The notes beneath the pieces were generated by a model. The model was not told the origin of the DNA and searched no databases. It saw nothing but the letters and a program-made list of their open reading frames with translations. Below are positions 1-7,694 of a stretch of DNA of 35,602 nt, piece after piece. The position numbers were made by a program, and so were the translations under genes. How positions within the stretch are numbered: position 1 is the stretch's first letter; the number at the start of each line of letters is the position of its first letter. Source of the stretch: Holdemania filiformis DSM 12042 (GTDB taxonomy: Bacteria; Bacillota_I; Bacilli_A; Erysipelotrichales; Erysipelotrichaceae); assembly GCF_000157995.1 (NCBI RefSeq), contig NZ_GG657556.1, positions 499,296 to 534,897 of the forward strand, given 5' to 3'.

Positions 1-7
1 GCTGGGT

Positions 8-1072
8 ATGAAGGACTGGATTTCAGCGCTTCTGTACGCGGGCATTCTGTTAATTTTATACCATCTTTACGATTATCTGGCGCGGCGGGAATTCATCAGT
101 CTGCGCAAGACGCTGATCAGCTTTCTGGCAGTGGTGGTCATCGCGGCGCTGATTCGTTTTCCGATGCGGATTCTGGTCCGCCGCGAGGCTTCGCGGCAGA
201 TCCCGATCGAGGAGGTCAGCGCGGTCGGCATCGCGCCGTCTTCGCTGGCGGGCACGCGTCAGTACGAGGCGCTGCTGAAGCTGCGGCTGGAGGATCCGGA
301 ATTGATCCAGCTCATCTTCCAAAGCAACGCTAAAAACGAATATACCGAAGGCTCGATCAACATGATCGTGCGGTTTTATCAGGGGCAGGGGTATTCTGAT
401 TTCTATGTGAATTTTTCACCGGATCAAATCCCGCCGCTGGAAGCGATATTAAGCGCTAATGATCAATATCAGCTGCTTTACCGCGGTCTTGATCCGCAGT
501 CGGTTTATTGGATTGAAGCCAATGGAACTTCAGCCGGACTGGACAAGAGTCAGGTCGATCAGCTTGCCCGTCAGCTGCAGCAGGAGCAACAGCAGCAGAG
601 TTTTTCCGATCTGCTTCACGAAACAAAGCAGATTGCCTGCCGCCAGTCCGAGGATTCCTATTGCTTTTTAAGTTTGGCGCTGATCTCGTTTGAAAACGGC
701 GAACGCACCGAGCAGAATGTCGATTTGCTTCGCTATCAGTCCGTCTTTCAGCTTTACAGCTCGTTTGTCAACCAGGAGTTTTTAAAGACCTATGCCGATC
801 ATGTGCGGTTTCTGGATTTTTACAGCATGTATGACAATCAGCTCGAACAGCTCCGCCAACAGAGTCAACTGGATTATGAAAGCTTTAATTTAAGGCTGTC
901 TGAGTGGCTAGCTGAAAACTTGCCGGAGCAGCTGCAGAAAGCGCCGCTGTCCTCGGAAGAATTCATGACGCTCGCTTATTATGATTCCCAACGGCAGCGT
1001 CAGGGCGCGATTTTTATCGAGAAGAATGAAAAATGGCAGGAATTTGTCAGTTCGCTGACGCAACCGGAATAA
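8..1072 (+). CDS. Membrane protein of unknown function
   Basis: This 354-residue protein is not recognised. Residues about 4-22 and 36-54 are hydrophobic and look like two membrane segments separated by a short basic loop (RREFISLRK). The remaining 300 residues are hydrophilic and rich in Gln and Glu, with a QQEQQQQS patch near residue 190. No catalytic motif is apparent. The ATG lies only 7 bases from the window edge, so its ribosome binding site cannot be judged and a start further upstream is possible. It ends 61 bases before the response regulator gene on the same strand. It could therefore belong to the same operon or regulon as the two-component system, but repeats and a possible promoter in that gap argue for separate initiation. 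Confidence 0.6.
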   Translation: MKDWISALLYAGILLILYHLYDYLARREFISLRKTLISFLAVVVIAALIRFPMRILVRREASRQIPIEEVSAVGIAPSSLAGTRQYEALLKLRLEDPELIQLIFQSNAKNEYTEGSINMIVRFYQGQGYSDFYVNFSPDQIPPLEAILSANDQYQLLYRGLDPQSVYWIEANGTSAGLDKSQVDQLARQLQQEQQQQSFSDLLHETKQIACRQSEDSYCFLSLALISFENGERTEQNVDLLRYQSVFQLYSSFVNQEFLKTYADHVRFLDFYSMYDNQLEQLRQQSQLDYESFNLRLSEWLAENLPEQLQKAPLSSEEFMTLAYYDSQRQRQGAIFIEKNEKWQEFVSSLTQPE

Positions 1073-1074
1073 AC

Positions 1075-1106
1075 TTCACTTAGTATTCACATCTTCAGGG
1101 TAGAAT
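1075..1106 (+). promoter_or_regulatory. Possible response-regulator box and -10 upstream of the two-component genes
   Basis: TTCACT (1075-1080) and TTCACA (1086-1091) form a direct repeat with an 11-base period, the geometry known for OmpR/PhoP-family regulators bound as head-to-tail dimers. A TAGAAT -10 candidate lies at 1101-1106 with no clear -35. Autoregulation by the downstream response regulator is an inference. Confidence 0.35.
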
Positions 1107-1133
1107 AAGAAAGAAATCAGGGGGTGTATCCGA

Positions 1134-1808
1134 ATGGTTAAAATCTTAGTCGTGGACGATGAACAGCGAATCCGCGAGATGATCCGCAAGTATGCGGAAT
1201 ATGAAGGCTTTGCGGTCGATGAGGCCTGCGATGGACTCGAAGCGGTCGACAAGGCGATGAAGGAAAATTACGATCTGATCGTCATGGATATTATGATGCC
1301 GAATCTGGACGGCTTTTCAGCCTGCCGGGAAATCCGCAAAACGCATGAGAACGTGCCGGTTATCCTTCTGTCAGCGTTGGGCGAGGAGTACGATAAGATT
1401 CACGGCTTCGATCTGGGCGTGGACGATTACGTCGTCAAGCCGTTCTCACCGAAGGAGCTGATGATGCGGATTCACGCGATCCTGAAGCGGACGTCCCAAA
1501 GCGAGAAAAAAGAGCTGATCAAAATCAACGATCTGACGATCGATTTCACCGGCCGGATCGTGAAGATTAAAGATGAAAAACTGAATCTTTCGCCGAAGGA
1601 ATACGACTTGTTGTTCTACCTTGTTAAAAACCGTGGGATCGCGCTGACCCGGGAAAAGCTGCTTCAGAATGTCTGGGGCTACGACTTTTTCGGCGACGAG
1701 CGGACGCTGGACACGCATATCAAGCTGCTGCGTAAGAATCTGCGGGAATACAGCCGCTACATCACGACGCTCAGAGGGGTAGGCTATCGCTTTGAAAACG
1801 GAAACTAG
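1134..1808 (+). CDS. OmpR-family response regulator
   Basis: This is a 224-residue DNA-binding response regulator. The N-terminal receiver domain (about 1-118) shows the acidic pocket D8/D9, phospho-acceptor D52 in VMDIMMP, conserved S80 and K102 in VVKPF. The C-terminal winged helix (about 128-222) carries the LSPKEYDLLFYL, TREKLLQNVWGYDFFGDERTLDTHI and RGVGYRFE signatures of the Trans_reg_C family. The start is preceded by AGGGGG with good spacing. The stop overlaps the histidine kinase start by 17 bases, so the two are made together. Lengths are normal for the family. The stimulus and the target genes cannot be told from sequence. Confidence 0.96.
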   Translation: MVKILVVDDEQRIREMIRKYAEYEGFAVDEACDGLEAVDKAMKENYDLIVMDIMMPNLDGFSACREIRKTHENVPVILLSALGEEYDKIHGFDLGVDDYVVKPFSPKELMMRIHAILKRTSQSEKKELIKINDLTIDFTGRIVKIKDEKLNLSPKEYDLLFYLVKNRGIALTREKLLQNVWGYDFFGDERTLDTHIKLLRKNLREYSRYITTLRGVGYRFENGN

Positions 1809-3252
1809 CCTGCAGTGGAAGCTCGTCAAGTACCTTCTGGCGTTTGTGATCGCACTGTTAGCGCTGCTGTGGCTGTTTCAAGTTGTTTTCTTAGACAGCT
1901 TTTACCAGCGGTTTAAGATTGAAGGAATAGAAAAGATCGGCAATACGCTGGCGGCGAATCTGGAGAGCGAGAAGTTTACGGAAATCGTCGCTCAGCAGGC
2001 TCGTCAGAACGACGCGTGCATCCGCGTGCTCAACGGTCTGGGGCAGATTCAGACCACGAACACGATGGGCTGTCAGCTGTATAATCTGAGCAATGCCGAA
2101 ATTGCCGAATACGTCGCTCAGGCTCAGGCCAACGGCGGTTCCTATCTGGATATTCAGTCGGAGAAGGTCGTCAGCGAGCTGCCTAACGGCAATCTGCTTC
2201 TCTCGAATAAGCATGGATCAAAGAATCTGATCTATTTTAAAATCGTGGATAACACCTCTTACTTTAAAACGATCATCATGGTCAATACACATATTTCGCC
2301 GATCAATGCGACGACAGAAACGCTGCGCACGCAGCTGGGCTATATCGCGCTGATCGTGGTCGTCGCTTCGCTGGGGCTGGCCTATCTGATGTCGCGCAAG
2401 ATCGTCAAGCCGATCGTCAATATCAACCAGAGCGCCCGGCAGATGGCGGAGGGCAATTACGATATTGTCTTCACCGGCCGGGGGTATAAGGAAATCACGC
2501 AGCTCAACGATACGATGAACCACACGACGCGCAAGCTGAAGGAAGTGGATCAGATGCGTCGGGATTTGATCGCTAACGTATCGCATGATCTGCGCACGCC
2601 GCTGACGATGATCAGCGGTTATGGCGAGATGATGCGCGATCTGCCGGGAGAGAATACGCCGGAAAACGTGCAGGTGATCATCGACGAAGCGCACCGGCTG
2701 TCCAATCTGGTCAACGATCTGCTGGACCTGTCGAAGCTGCAGGAGAATAAAATCGAGCTGCACATCCAGGACTTTGATCTGACGCAGCTGATTCAGACCG
2801 TGCTGTACCGCTATGAGAAGTTTATGACGCAGGATGGCTTTGATATCCAGTTTCAGCCTGCGGAATCCGTGCGGGTTAACGCCGATCCGGACCGCCTGGG
2901 TCAGGTTTTGTATAACTTCATCAACAACGCAATCAACTACTCGCTGGACGATAAACGGATTGTGATCCGTCAACGCATCAACGGGAACCGGGTGCGCGTG
3001 GAAGTGGAGGATCATGGCGAAGGGATCAGCGAGGATAAGCTGAATTACATCTGGGATCGTTATTACAAGGTCGATAAAACGCACAAGCGCTCCAGTGCCG
3101 GCAGCGGGATCGGGTTGGCGATCGTGCGGGAGATTCTGGAGCTGCATCATGCCCAATACGGCGTGCGGTCCGAGGTCGGTCAGGGCTCAGTGTTCTGGTT
3201 TGAACTTTCAATGGCTTCCGACTCCAAGCCGGTTCCCGCTTGTGCCGGATAG
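1792..3252 (+). CDS. Sensor histidine kinase
   Basis: This 486-residue membrane sensor kinase starts with TTG inside the 3' end of the response regulator gene. The first membrane segment is at about 11-33 and is followed by an extracytoplasmic sensor region of about 150 residues. The second membrane segment is at about 183-200, then a HAMP domain. The HisKA domain has the phospho-acceptor H265 in NVSHDLRTPL. The ATPase domain shows an N box (YNFINNAINYS, about 374-384), G1 (DHGEGIS, about 407-413) and G2 (GSGIGLAIV, about 437-445). It should phosphorylate the adjacent OmpR-type regulator. It resembles the PhoR/ResE group in domain order, but the ligand is unknown. A hairpin terminator follows. 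Confidence 0.95.
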   Translation: MKTETSLQWKLVKYLLAFVIALLALLWLFQVVFLDSFYQRFKIEGIEKIGNTLAANLESEKFTEIVAQQARQNDACIRVLNGLGQIQTTNTMGCQLYNLSNAEIAEYVAQAQANGGSYLDIQSEKVVSELPNGNLLLSNKHGSKNLIYFKIVDNTSYFKTIIMVNTHISPINATTETLRTQLGYIALIVVVASLGLAYLMSRKIVKPIVNINQSARQMAEGNYDIVFTGRGYKEITQLNDTMNHTTRKLKEVDQMRRDLIANVSHDLRTPLTMISGYGEMMRDLPGENTPENVQVIIDEAHRLSNLVNDLLDLSKLQENKIELHIQDFDLTQLIQTVLYRYEKFMTQDGFDIQFQPAESVRVNADPDRLGQVLYNFINNAINYSLDDKRIVIRQRINGNRVRVEVEDHGEGISEDKLNYIWDRYYKVDKTHKRSSAGSGIGLAIVREILELHHAQYGVRSEVGQGSVFWFELSMASDSKPVPACAG

Positions 3253-3302
3253 GCAGAAAGAGAGAGGACGGGCAGCAGAAGCTGTCCTAAAATAAAAGTC
3301 AG

Positions 3303-3336
3303 GCCGCGGTTTCTGAATGAATGTCCGCGGCTTTTT
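3303..3336 (+). terminator. Rho-independent terminator after the histidine kinase
   Basis: GCCGCGG (3303-3309) pairs perfectly with CCGCGGC (3325-3331) and is followed directly by five T. Confidence 0.85.
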
Positions 3337-3359
3337 CTTCGTTGAGAAACTGATCTTGA

Positions 3360-3406
3360 TTGACAAATAAGTAACTAGTTACTATAATAAAAAGGTAATA
3401 AGTTAC
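3360..3406 (+). promoter_or_regulatory. MarR-gene promoter with two operator palindromes
   Basis: A perfect TTGACA (3360-3365), a 17-base spacer and TATAAT (3383-3388) make a consensus sigma-A promoter. The spacer contains the palindrome GTAACTAGTTAC (3371-3382, extendable by one base each side). A second, slightly imperfect copy, GTAATAAGTTAC, lies at 3395-3406 just past the -10. Binding there would block RNA polymerase, as expected for an autorepressing MarR protein. The assignment of the repressor is inferred from position. Confidence 0.8.
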
Positions 3407-3423
3407 TATAAAAGGAGAAAAAT

Positions 3424-3903
3424 ATGGAAATTTCGGATTTAGTTCAGCGCTTCTCCGATACGCCTCAGCATCAGCGAAAAGCCATCTTCAGCCAGCTGAT
3501 GATCGCTGCTACCCGGCTTCAAACGGTGTTTGATCAAGAGATTCCGCAGGTTACGCTGAAGCAGTTCATGCTTTTGACGATCGTACGGCAGTCTGACAGC
3601 GAGCTGACGCTGACCGAGGCGGGGAAGTTGTTAGGCTGTTCGCGCCAGAATGTGAAAAAACTGGCGGAAGCCCTGGAGCGCAAGGGATGGGTCAGCGTGC
3701 ATCCCAGCGAGGCGGACAGCCGGGCTTCGCTGATCGAACCCACACCGGCGCTGGAAGCATATTTCACATCCATGGGCGTGTTGTTTCAAGCGCGTCTGGA
3801 AATGTTATTCGGCGCATTCAGCGAAGCGGAAACAGAACAATTCTTCAAGCTTTTCGTTAAATTGACCGCGGGCATTGACGCCCTGGAAGGAGAACGTCGA
3901 TGA
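3424..3903 (+). CDS. MarR-family transcriptional regulator
   Basis: This is a 159-residue winged-helix regulator. The DNA-binding region (about 50-105) reads LTLTEAGKLLGCSRQNVKKLAEALERKG followed by the wing with EADSRASLI, the typical MarR recognition helix and D-x-R wing. The N- and C-terminal helices would form the dimer interface. The start has a strong AAGGAG site and sits about 18 bases past the second operator palindrome, so autoregulation is likely. Its TGA overlaps the ATG of the flavodoxin gene (ATGA), indicating translational coupling. The paired flavodoxin suggests a redox or electrophile signal, but this is inference; no sensing cysteine is evident in the N-terminal half. Confidence 0.92.
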   Translation: MEISDLVQRFSDTPQHQRKAIFSQLMIAATRLQTVFDQEIPQVTLKQFMLLTIVRQSDSELTLTEAGKLLGCSRQNVKKLAEALERKGWVSVHPSEADSRASLIEPTPALEAYFTSMGVLFQARLEMLFGAFSEAETEQFFKLFVKLTAGIDALEGERR

Positions 3904-4439
3904 AACCGATCTTGATTCTTGTTAAATCGAAGTATGGTGCGTCGCGGCGGTACGCCGGGTGGCTGGCAGCGATCGCGGCTTGTGATCTCGCGGAAACAAA
4001 AGATTTCAATCCGCGGAATTTTGACCGCTATGAGACGATCGTTTTAATGGGCGGCGTATATGCCGGAACGGTGGCCGGCGTTGATTTTCTGAAAAAACAC
4101 CGGGCGCGTTTGAAAGGAAAAACAATCGCCGTGTTTGCGGTGGGCGCCAGTCCGGCTGACGCAGAGGGGCTGAACCTGATGCAGAGCCGCCTGAAGGCGA
4201 GTCTGCCGGAAGCGGTCTTGTTTTACGGCCGGGGTTGTTACGATGAACAGCGGATGAATTTTGCGGACCGCACGCTGTGCCGGATGCTGAAAAAATCATT
4301 GCTTAAAAAAGATCCGGCTGCTCTTGAACCCTGGGCACGGGCAATGCTGGAAAGTGAAAAACAGGGAGCGTGCGACTGGTGCGATCCCGATGCCTTAAAA
4401 CCGCTGTGTTTCGCATTGAAGATCGAAATGAACAAATAA
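3900..4439 (+). CDS. Flavodoxin-domain protein
   Basis: This 179-residue protein resembles the flavodoxin-like family related to HemG/protoporphyrinogen oxidase (flavodoxin_5 type). The N-terminus KPILILVKSKYGASRRYAGW matches the phosphate-binding loop (T/S-x-x-G-x-T/S region) where FMN would sit. The next strand YETIVLMGGVYAGTVAG is the second flavin loop. The C-terminal part has three cysteines in about 20 residues (CDWCDPDALKPLC), which may be redox active or bind metal. No membrane segment is seen, so it should be cytoplasmic. It overlaps the MarR gene by four bases and shares its promoter, so the flavodoxin is the likely controlled product. Its electron partner is unknown. Confidence 0.82.
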   Translation: MKPILILVKSKYGASRRYAGWLAAIAACDLAETKDFNPRNFDRYETIVLMGGVYAGTVAGVDFLKKHRARLKGKTIAVFAVGASPADAEGLNLMQSRLKASLPEAVLFYGRGCYDEQRMNFADRTLCRMLKKSLLKKDPAALEPWARAMLESEKQGACDWCDPDALKPLCFALKIEMNK

Positions 4440-4444
4440 AATGA

Positions 4445-4481
4445 GGCTGCGGTATAGGGAACCCCTTCGCCGCAGCCTTTT
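4445..4481 (+). terminator. Terminator between the flavodoxin gene and spoVAF-like gene
   Basis: GGCTGCGG (4445-4452) pairs with CCGCAGCC (4470-4477), followed by TTTT. It lies between convergent genes and may also help end the minus-strand transcript. Confidence 0.75.
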
Positions 4482-4504
4482 CATAGCCAAGTTTAAAAAC
4501 AAAA

Positions 4505-5923
4505 TCAGGATGGCCGGCCGGGATGACGGTGATCCGCCGGCTTGCGCAGGAGCAGCGAGCGCAGCTTTGTGCCGTCGTAGGGATAGAGCGGATAACAATA
4601 GTTGCCGGAAAGCGTGTCGGTTTTCAGCATCAGCACAAGGATCGCCGCCGTTCCCAGCAACAATCCCCACGGTCCCAGCAGAGCGATCAGAATCAACAAG
4701 CTCATGCGGAAGAATTTAAAGCTGTAGCCCAGCTCAAAACTGGGTTGGGCGTAATTGCTCAGCGCTACAAAGGCCATGTATAAAATAACCTCGCCGTTGA
4801 ACCAGCCGGTGCTGACGGCATATTCGCCTAAAATCACCGCGCCGAGGATGCTGAAGGCGCTGGATAAAGACGAAGGCGTGTTTAACGATGCCAGCCGCAG
4901 CCCGTCGATCATCACCTCAATGATCAAAAGCTGCGCTAAAACGGGGATTGCCGCAGTCTGTTCAATCAGGATGAAATGCAGGCTTTCCGGAAGCAGCCAG
5001 GGACAGCGCAGCGCCAGATACCAGCAGGGGGTAAAGAACAACGTCAGGAAAAAGATCAGAATCCGCACCAGCTTTAAATACGTTCCGATTAAAGGCGGAA
5101 AGTAATAATCATTGGCTTCCTGAAAGAAATCGAAAAAATGCGTCGGCAGAATCATCGCCGAAGGCGTGTTGTCCGTCAGGACGATCAGATTGCCCTCAAG
5201 AATACTGGCGCTGGCGGTGTCGGGCCGTTCGGTGAAGCGGATCCGCGGCAGCGGGTTAAGCCATTGCCTGGGCAGTAGACATTCCGCCAGACTTTCCTGA
5301 GACAGACTCAGACCTTCGACCTCGGTGTCGTTCAGTTTCGTCCGCACCTTCTCCAGCAGCTCCTGATCGACCTTGTCGCGCAGATAGCACAGCACGACGT
5401 CGGTTTTGGACCGGCTGCCGACCTGGACATATTCATAGATCAGCTTCGGATCCCGGATTCGCCTTCGAATGAGCGCGGTATTGAAAATCAGCGTTTCGAC
5501 AAACGCGTCGCGCGAGCCGCGCAGCACGCGGTCATCCTCCGGCTCCTGCATCGAGCGGACTGGATAGCTGCGGGCGTCGATCAGCACTGCTTCCTGAGCG
5601 CCCTCAGCCAGAAACAACAACGTTCCGCTTAAGACGGCGTCGACAGCCTGAGCCAGATCCGTTGTGCCTTCCACTTCCAGATAGGGAATCTGCCGGGCCA
5701 GCCAGCCGCTGACGGAATCCTCCGCCAGCGGATCCAGCTTCATCATGTGCTCCATGATTTTCTCCATCACTTCGTCCTTGGCGAAGCCGTCGATAAAGAT
5801 CAGCTCACCCTGACCTTGCTTGAGATCAAAGACGGTGCTGACGCAGTCAAAGCTTTCTTCAATCGGCAGTCGCCGGTGCAGATCGGCGGAGAACTCGACG
5901 GTGAAAGCGCTTGATTTTTCCAA
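4505..5923 (-). CDS. spoVAF: GerA/SpoVAF-family spore germination protein
   Basis: This protein of 472 residues (475 from the alternative start) belongs to the GerA spore germinant receptor A-subunit family and most resembles SpoVAF. The N-terminal half is soluble, with LIFIDGFAKDEVMEKIMEHM and RDAFVETLIFNTALIRRRIRDPKL. The C-terminal half has several membrane segments, including the hallmark stretch VMIDGLRLASLNTPSSLSSAFSILGAVILG (given here by its key elements IDGLRLA and NTPSSL). It would act in the inner spore membrane during germination. I prefer the TTG at 5923 because GAGGTG lies 6 bases before it; the GTG at 5932 would itself be part of that ribosome binding site. No other spoVA genes are adjacent. 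Confidence 0.85.
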   Translation of the reverse strand: MEKSSAFTVEFSADLHRRLPIEESFDCVSTVFDLKQGQGELIFIDGFAKDEVMEKIMEHMMKLDPLAEDSVSGWLARQIPYLEVEGTTDLAQAVDAVLSGTLLFLAEGAQEAVLIDARSYPVRSMQEPEDDRVLRGSRDAFVETLIFNTALIRRRIRDPKLIYEYVQVGSRSKTDVVLCYLRDKVDQELLEKVRTKLNDTEVEGLSLSQESLAECLLPRQWLNPLPRIRFTERPDTASASILEGNLIVLTDNTPSAMILPTHFFDFFQEANDYYFPPLIGTYLKLVRILIFFLTLFFTPCWYLALRCPWLLPESLHFILIEQTAAIPVLAQLLIIEVMIDGLRLASLNTPSSLSSAFSILGAVILGEYAVSTGWFNGEVILYMAFVALSNYAQPSFELGYSFKFFRMSLLILIALLGPWGLLLGTAAILVLMLKTDTLSGNYCYPLYPYDGTKLRSLLLRKPADHRHPGRPS

Positions 5924-5980
5924 AAAAATCACCTCGTTTCCAGTATTCCCAAATCTGCGGTTTTCTTGCGGGGAAATTCC

Positions 5981-6008
5981 TTGTCAAACGGAAAACCGGT
6001 GCTATAAT
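5981..6008 (+). promoter_or_regulatory. Promoter of the PII-like/antiporter operon
   Basis: TTGTCA (5981-5986), a 16-base spacer and TATAAT (6003-6008) lie about 30 bases before the first gene. Confidence 0.75.
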
Positions 6009-6039
6009 AAAACAGGTTTTAAGAAAAGAGGGACGTTGT

Positions 6040-6375
6040 ATGGAATTATTATTTTTTGTCATGAATCAGATTGATAAATTAGATCAGCTGCTGAAAGACT
6101 TATCGAACGAAAAGAAATTCAGCGCGACGATCATCGACAGCGCGGGGATGGCGCGGCTGTTAGCGGATCACGATTATCTGTTTGGTTCGCTCCGGGCGCT
6201 GTTAAACAACTCGCAGGTCAACAGCAAGACGATCTTCATGGTGCTCAATCACGAGGATGTCGAACACGCGGTGCAGATCATCGAAAAGAACGTCGGCAAT
6301 CTGGACGAGCCGAACACGGGCGTCGTCTTCACCGTACCGGTCAGCTATGTTAAGGGCATTGTGAAGAAGGGGTAA
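6040..6375 (+). CDS. Small PII-like (ferredoxin-fold) protein
   Basis: This 111-residue protein begins MELLFFVMNQIDKLDQLL after a GAGGG site. It is compatible with a PII/CutA-like beta-alpha-beta fold. The C-terminal stretch TGVVFTVPVSYVKGI mimics the 'G-x-IFVLPVEDAIRI' strand and helix that ends PII proteins. The T-loop uridylylation motif of classical GlnB is missing, so this is a divergent relative rather than GlnB/GlnK. It ends five bases before the antiporter start and shares its promoter. In other bacteria PII-like proteins regulate the transporters encoded beside them, so a gating role for the antiporter is plausible, but no ligand can be named. Confidence 0.65.
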   Translation: MELLFFVMNQIDKLDQLLKDLSNEKKFSATIIDSAGMARLLADHDYLFGSLRALLNNSQVNSKTIFMVLNHEDVEHAVQIIEKNVGNLDEPNTGVVFTVPVSYVKGIVKKG

Positions 6376-6380
6376 TCACG

Positions 6381-7547
6381 ATGCAGCAATTAATGAGTTT
6401 AGCGATCCTGCTGCTGACGGGATTGGTCTTCGGCCGGCTGATGAAGCTGGTCAAAATGCCGAACGTCACCGGCTATCTGATCGGCGGTCTGATCGTCGGT
6501 CCATCCGTTTTAAATCTTGTGCACGCCGACGCGCTCAGTCAGCTCGGCTTTATTTCCAGCGTGGCGCTGGGCTTCATCGCCTTTTCAATCGGCAGTGAAT
6601 TCAAGGCCAGCTATTTCAAACGCGTCGGCATGACGCCGATCGTCATCGCGATCCTGGAAGCGATGGTGGCGGTCGTGCTGGTCATTGCCTCGCTGATCGC
6701 CTTCGGCTTTGATCCGGCGTTCTCGTTTGTCTTGGGAGCCATCGCGGCGGCAACCGCGCCGGCCGCCACGATCATGGTCATCCGTCAGTACCGCGCGAAG
6801 GGTCCGGTGACGGAAACGCTGCTGAGCGTCGTCGCGCTAGATGATGCAGTCGCGCTGATCGGCTTCGGTATTGCGGTGGCGATCGCTCAGATGATCGAAA
6901 ACCCGGGCAGCGGCAACCTGATGATGCAGCTGATGGATCCGGTGATCGAGATTCTCGGTTCGCTGGGCAGCGGCGCGGTCCTGGGCTTTGTCCTGCTGAT
7001 CCCGCTGAAATTCTTCCATGACGAGGATAACCGCCAGGCGCTGATCTACGCGTTTATCTTCATCGCGCTGTTTGTTTCCAGCACGTTCGGCTTCTCGGAT
7101 CTGCTGACGTGCATGGCGATGGGCGCGGTCTTTGCGAACATTTCCAACGAAAGCGACAAGGTCATGACGATTGCCGACCGGCTGACGCCGCCGATCTTCA
7201 TGGCGTTCTTCGTCCTTTCCGGAGCGGATCTGAAGCTGAGCATTCTGCCTTCGATCGGCTTGGTCGGCATCATTTACGTCGTCATGCGCGTGGTCGGCAA
7301 GTTCTTGGGCGCCTGGGCGGGCGCGAAGATCATGCACGCCAGCGAACCGGTGCAGAAGTATCTGGGCTGGGCGTTATTGCCGCAGGCCGGTGTCGCGATT
7401 GGTCTGACCGTTGTCGCGCAGACTGTCGTGCCGCAGTACGCGGAAACTGTGCGGGCAGTTGTCCTGTGCGGTACCCTGATTTATGAACTGATCGGCCCGA
7501 GCGTGTCCAAGTGGGCGCTGACGCAGGCCGGCGAGATCGTCGAATAA
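6381..7547 (+). CDS. Cation:proton antiporter (CPA2/Kef type)
   Basis: This 388-residue integral membrane protein has about 12 hydrophobic segments and lies in the Na+/H+ exchanger (CPA2, KefB/NapA-like) family. Family features are GRLMKLVKMPNVTGYLIGGLIVGP in the first repeat, GSEFKASYFKR after the third segment, ATAPAATIMVI and VALDDAVALIGFGIA, where the DD motif would carry the ion-binding aspartates, and WALLPQAGVAIGL near the end. It lacks a C-terminal RCK/TrkA-N domain, so the small PII-like protein just upstream may supply regulation. The exchanged ion (Na+, K+ or H+) cannot be assigned. It sits second in a two-gene operon and is followed by a terminator. Confidence 0.9.
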   Translation: MQQLMSLAILLLTGLVFGRLMKLVKMPNVTGYLIGGLIVGPSVLNLVHADALSQLGFISSVALGFIAFSIGSEFKASYFKRVGMTPIVIAILEAMVAVVLVIASLIAFGFDPAFSFVLGAIAAATAPAATIMVIRQYRAKGPVTETLLSVVALDDAVALIGFGIAVAIAQMIENPGSGNLMMQLMDPVIEILGSLGSGAVLGFVLLIPLKFFHDEDNRQALIYAFIFIALFVSSTFGFSDLLTCMAMGAVFANISNESDKVMTIADRLTPPIFMAFFVLSGADLKLSILPSIGLVGIIYVVMRVVGKFLGAWAGAKIMHASEPVQKYLGWALLPQAGVAIGLTVVAQTVVPQYAETVRAVVLCGTLIYELIGPSVSKWALTQAGEIVE

Positions 7548-7554
7548 GAAGGAA

Positions 7555-7589
7555 GCAGAGCGTTAGTTTGCAACAGCGCCCTGCTTTTT
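7555..7589 (+). terminator. Terminator after the antiporter
   Basis: GCAGAGCG (7555-7562) pairs with CGCCCTGC (7577-7584) with one internal mismatch, followed by five T. Confidence 0.7.
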
Positions 7590-7643
7590 CTCTGCGCGCA
7601 AGCAAAAGAAATCCAAATTGCGGCCGGATTTAAGCGGAAAGAC

Positions 7644-7672
7644 GTGACAAACCAGATGGAACATGATAAATT
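7644..7672 (+). promoter_or_regulatory. Candidate promoter for the amidohydrolase gene
   Basis: GTGACA (7644-7649), a 17-base spacer and TAAATT (7667-7672) with an extended -10 TGA before it. The ATG follows about 22 bases later. Confidence 0.5.
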
Positions 7673-7694
7673 TTTAACCATGAGGTGAATGGGT

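Noticed and set aside
2218-3156. 312-residue open frame on the minus strand
   Set aside because: It is the antisense shadow of the histidine kinase gene, rich in His/Arg/Gln, without ribosome site or family motif.
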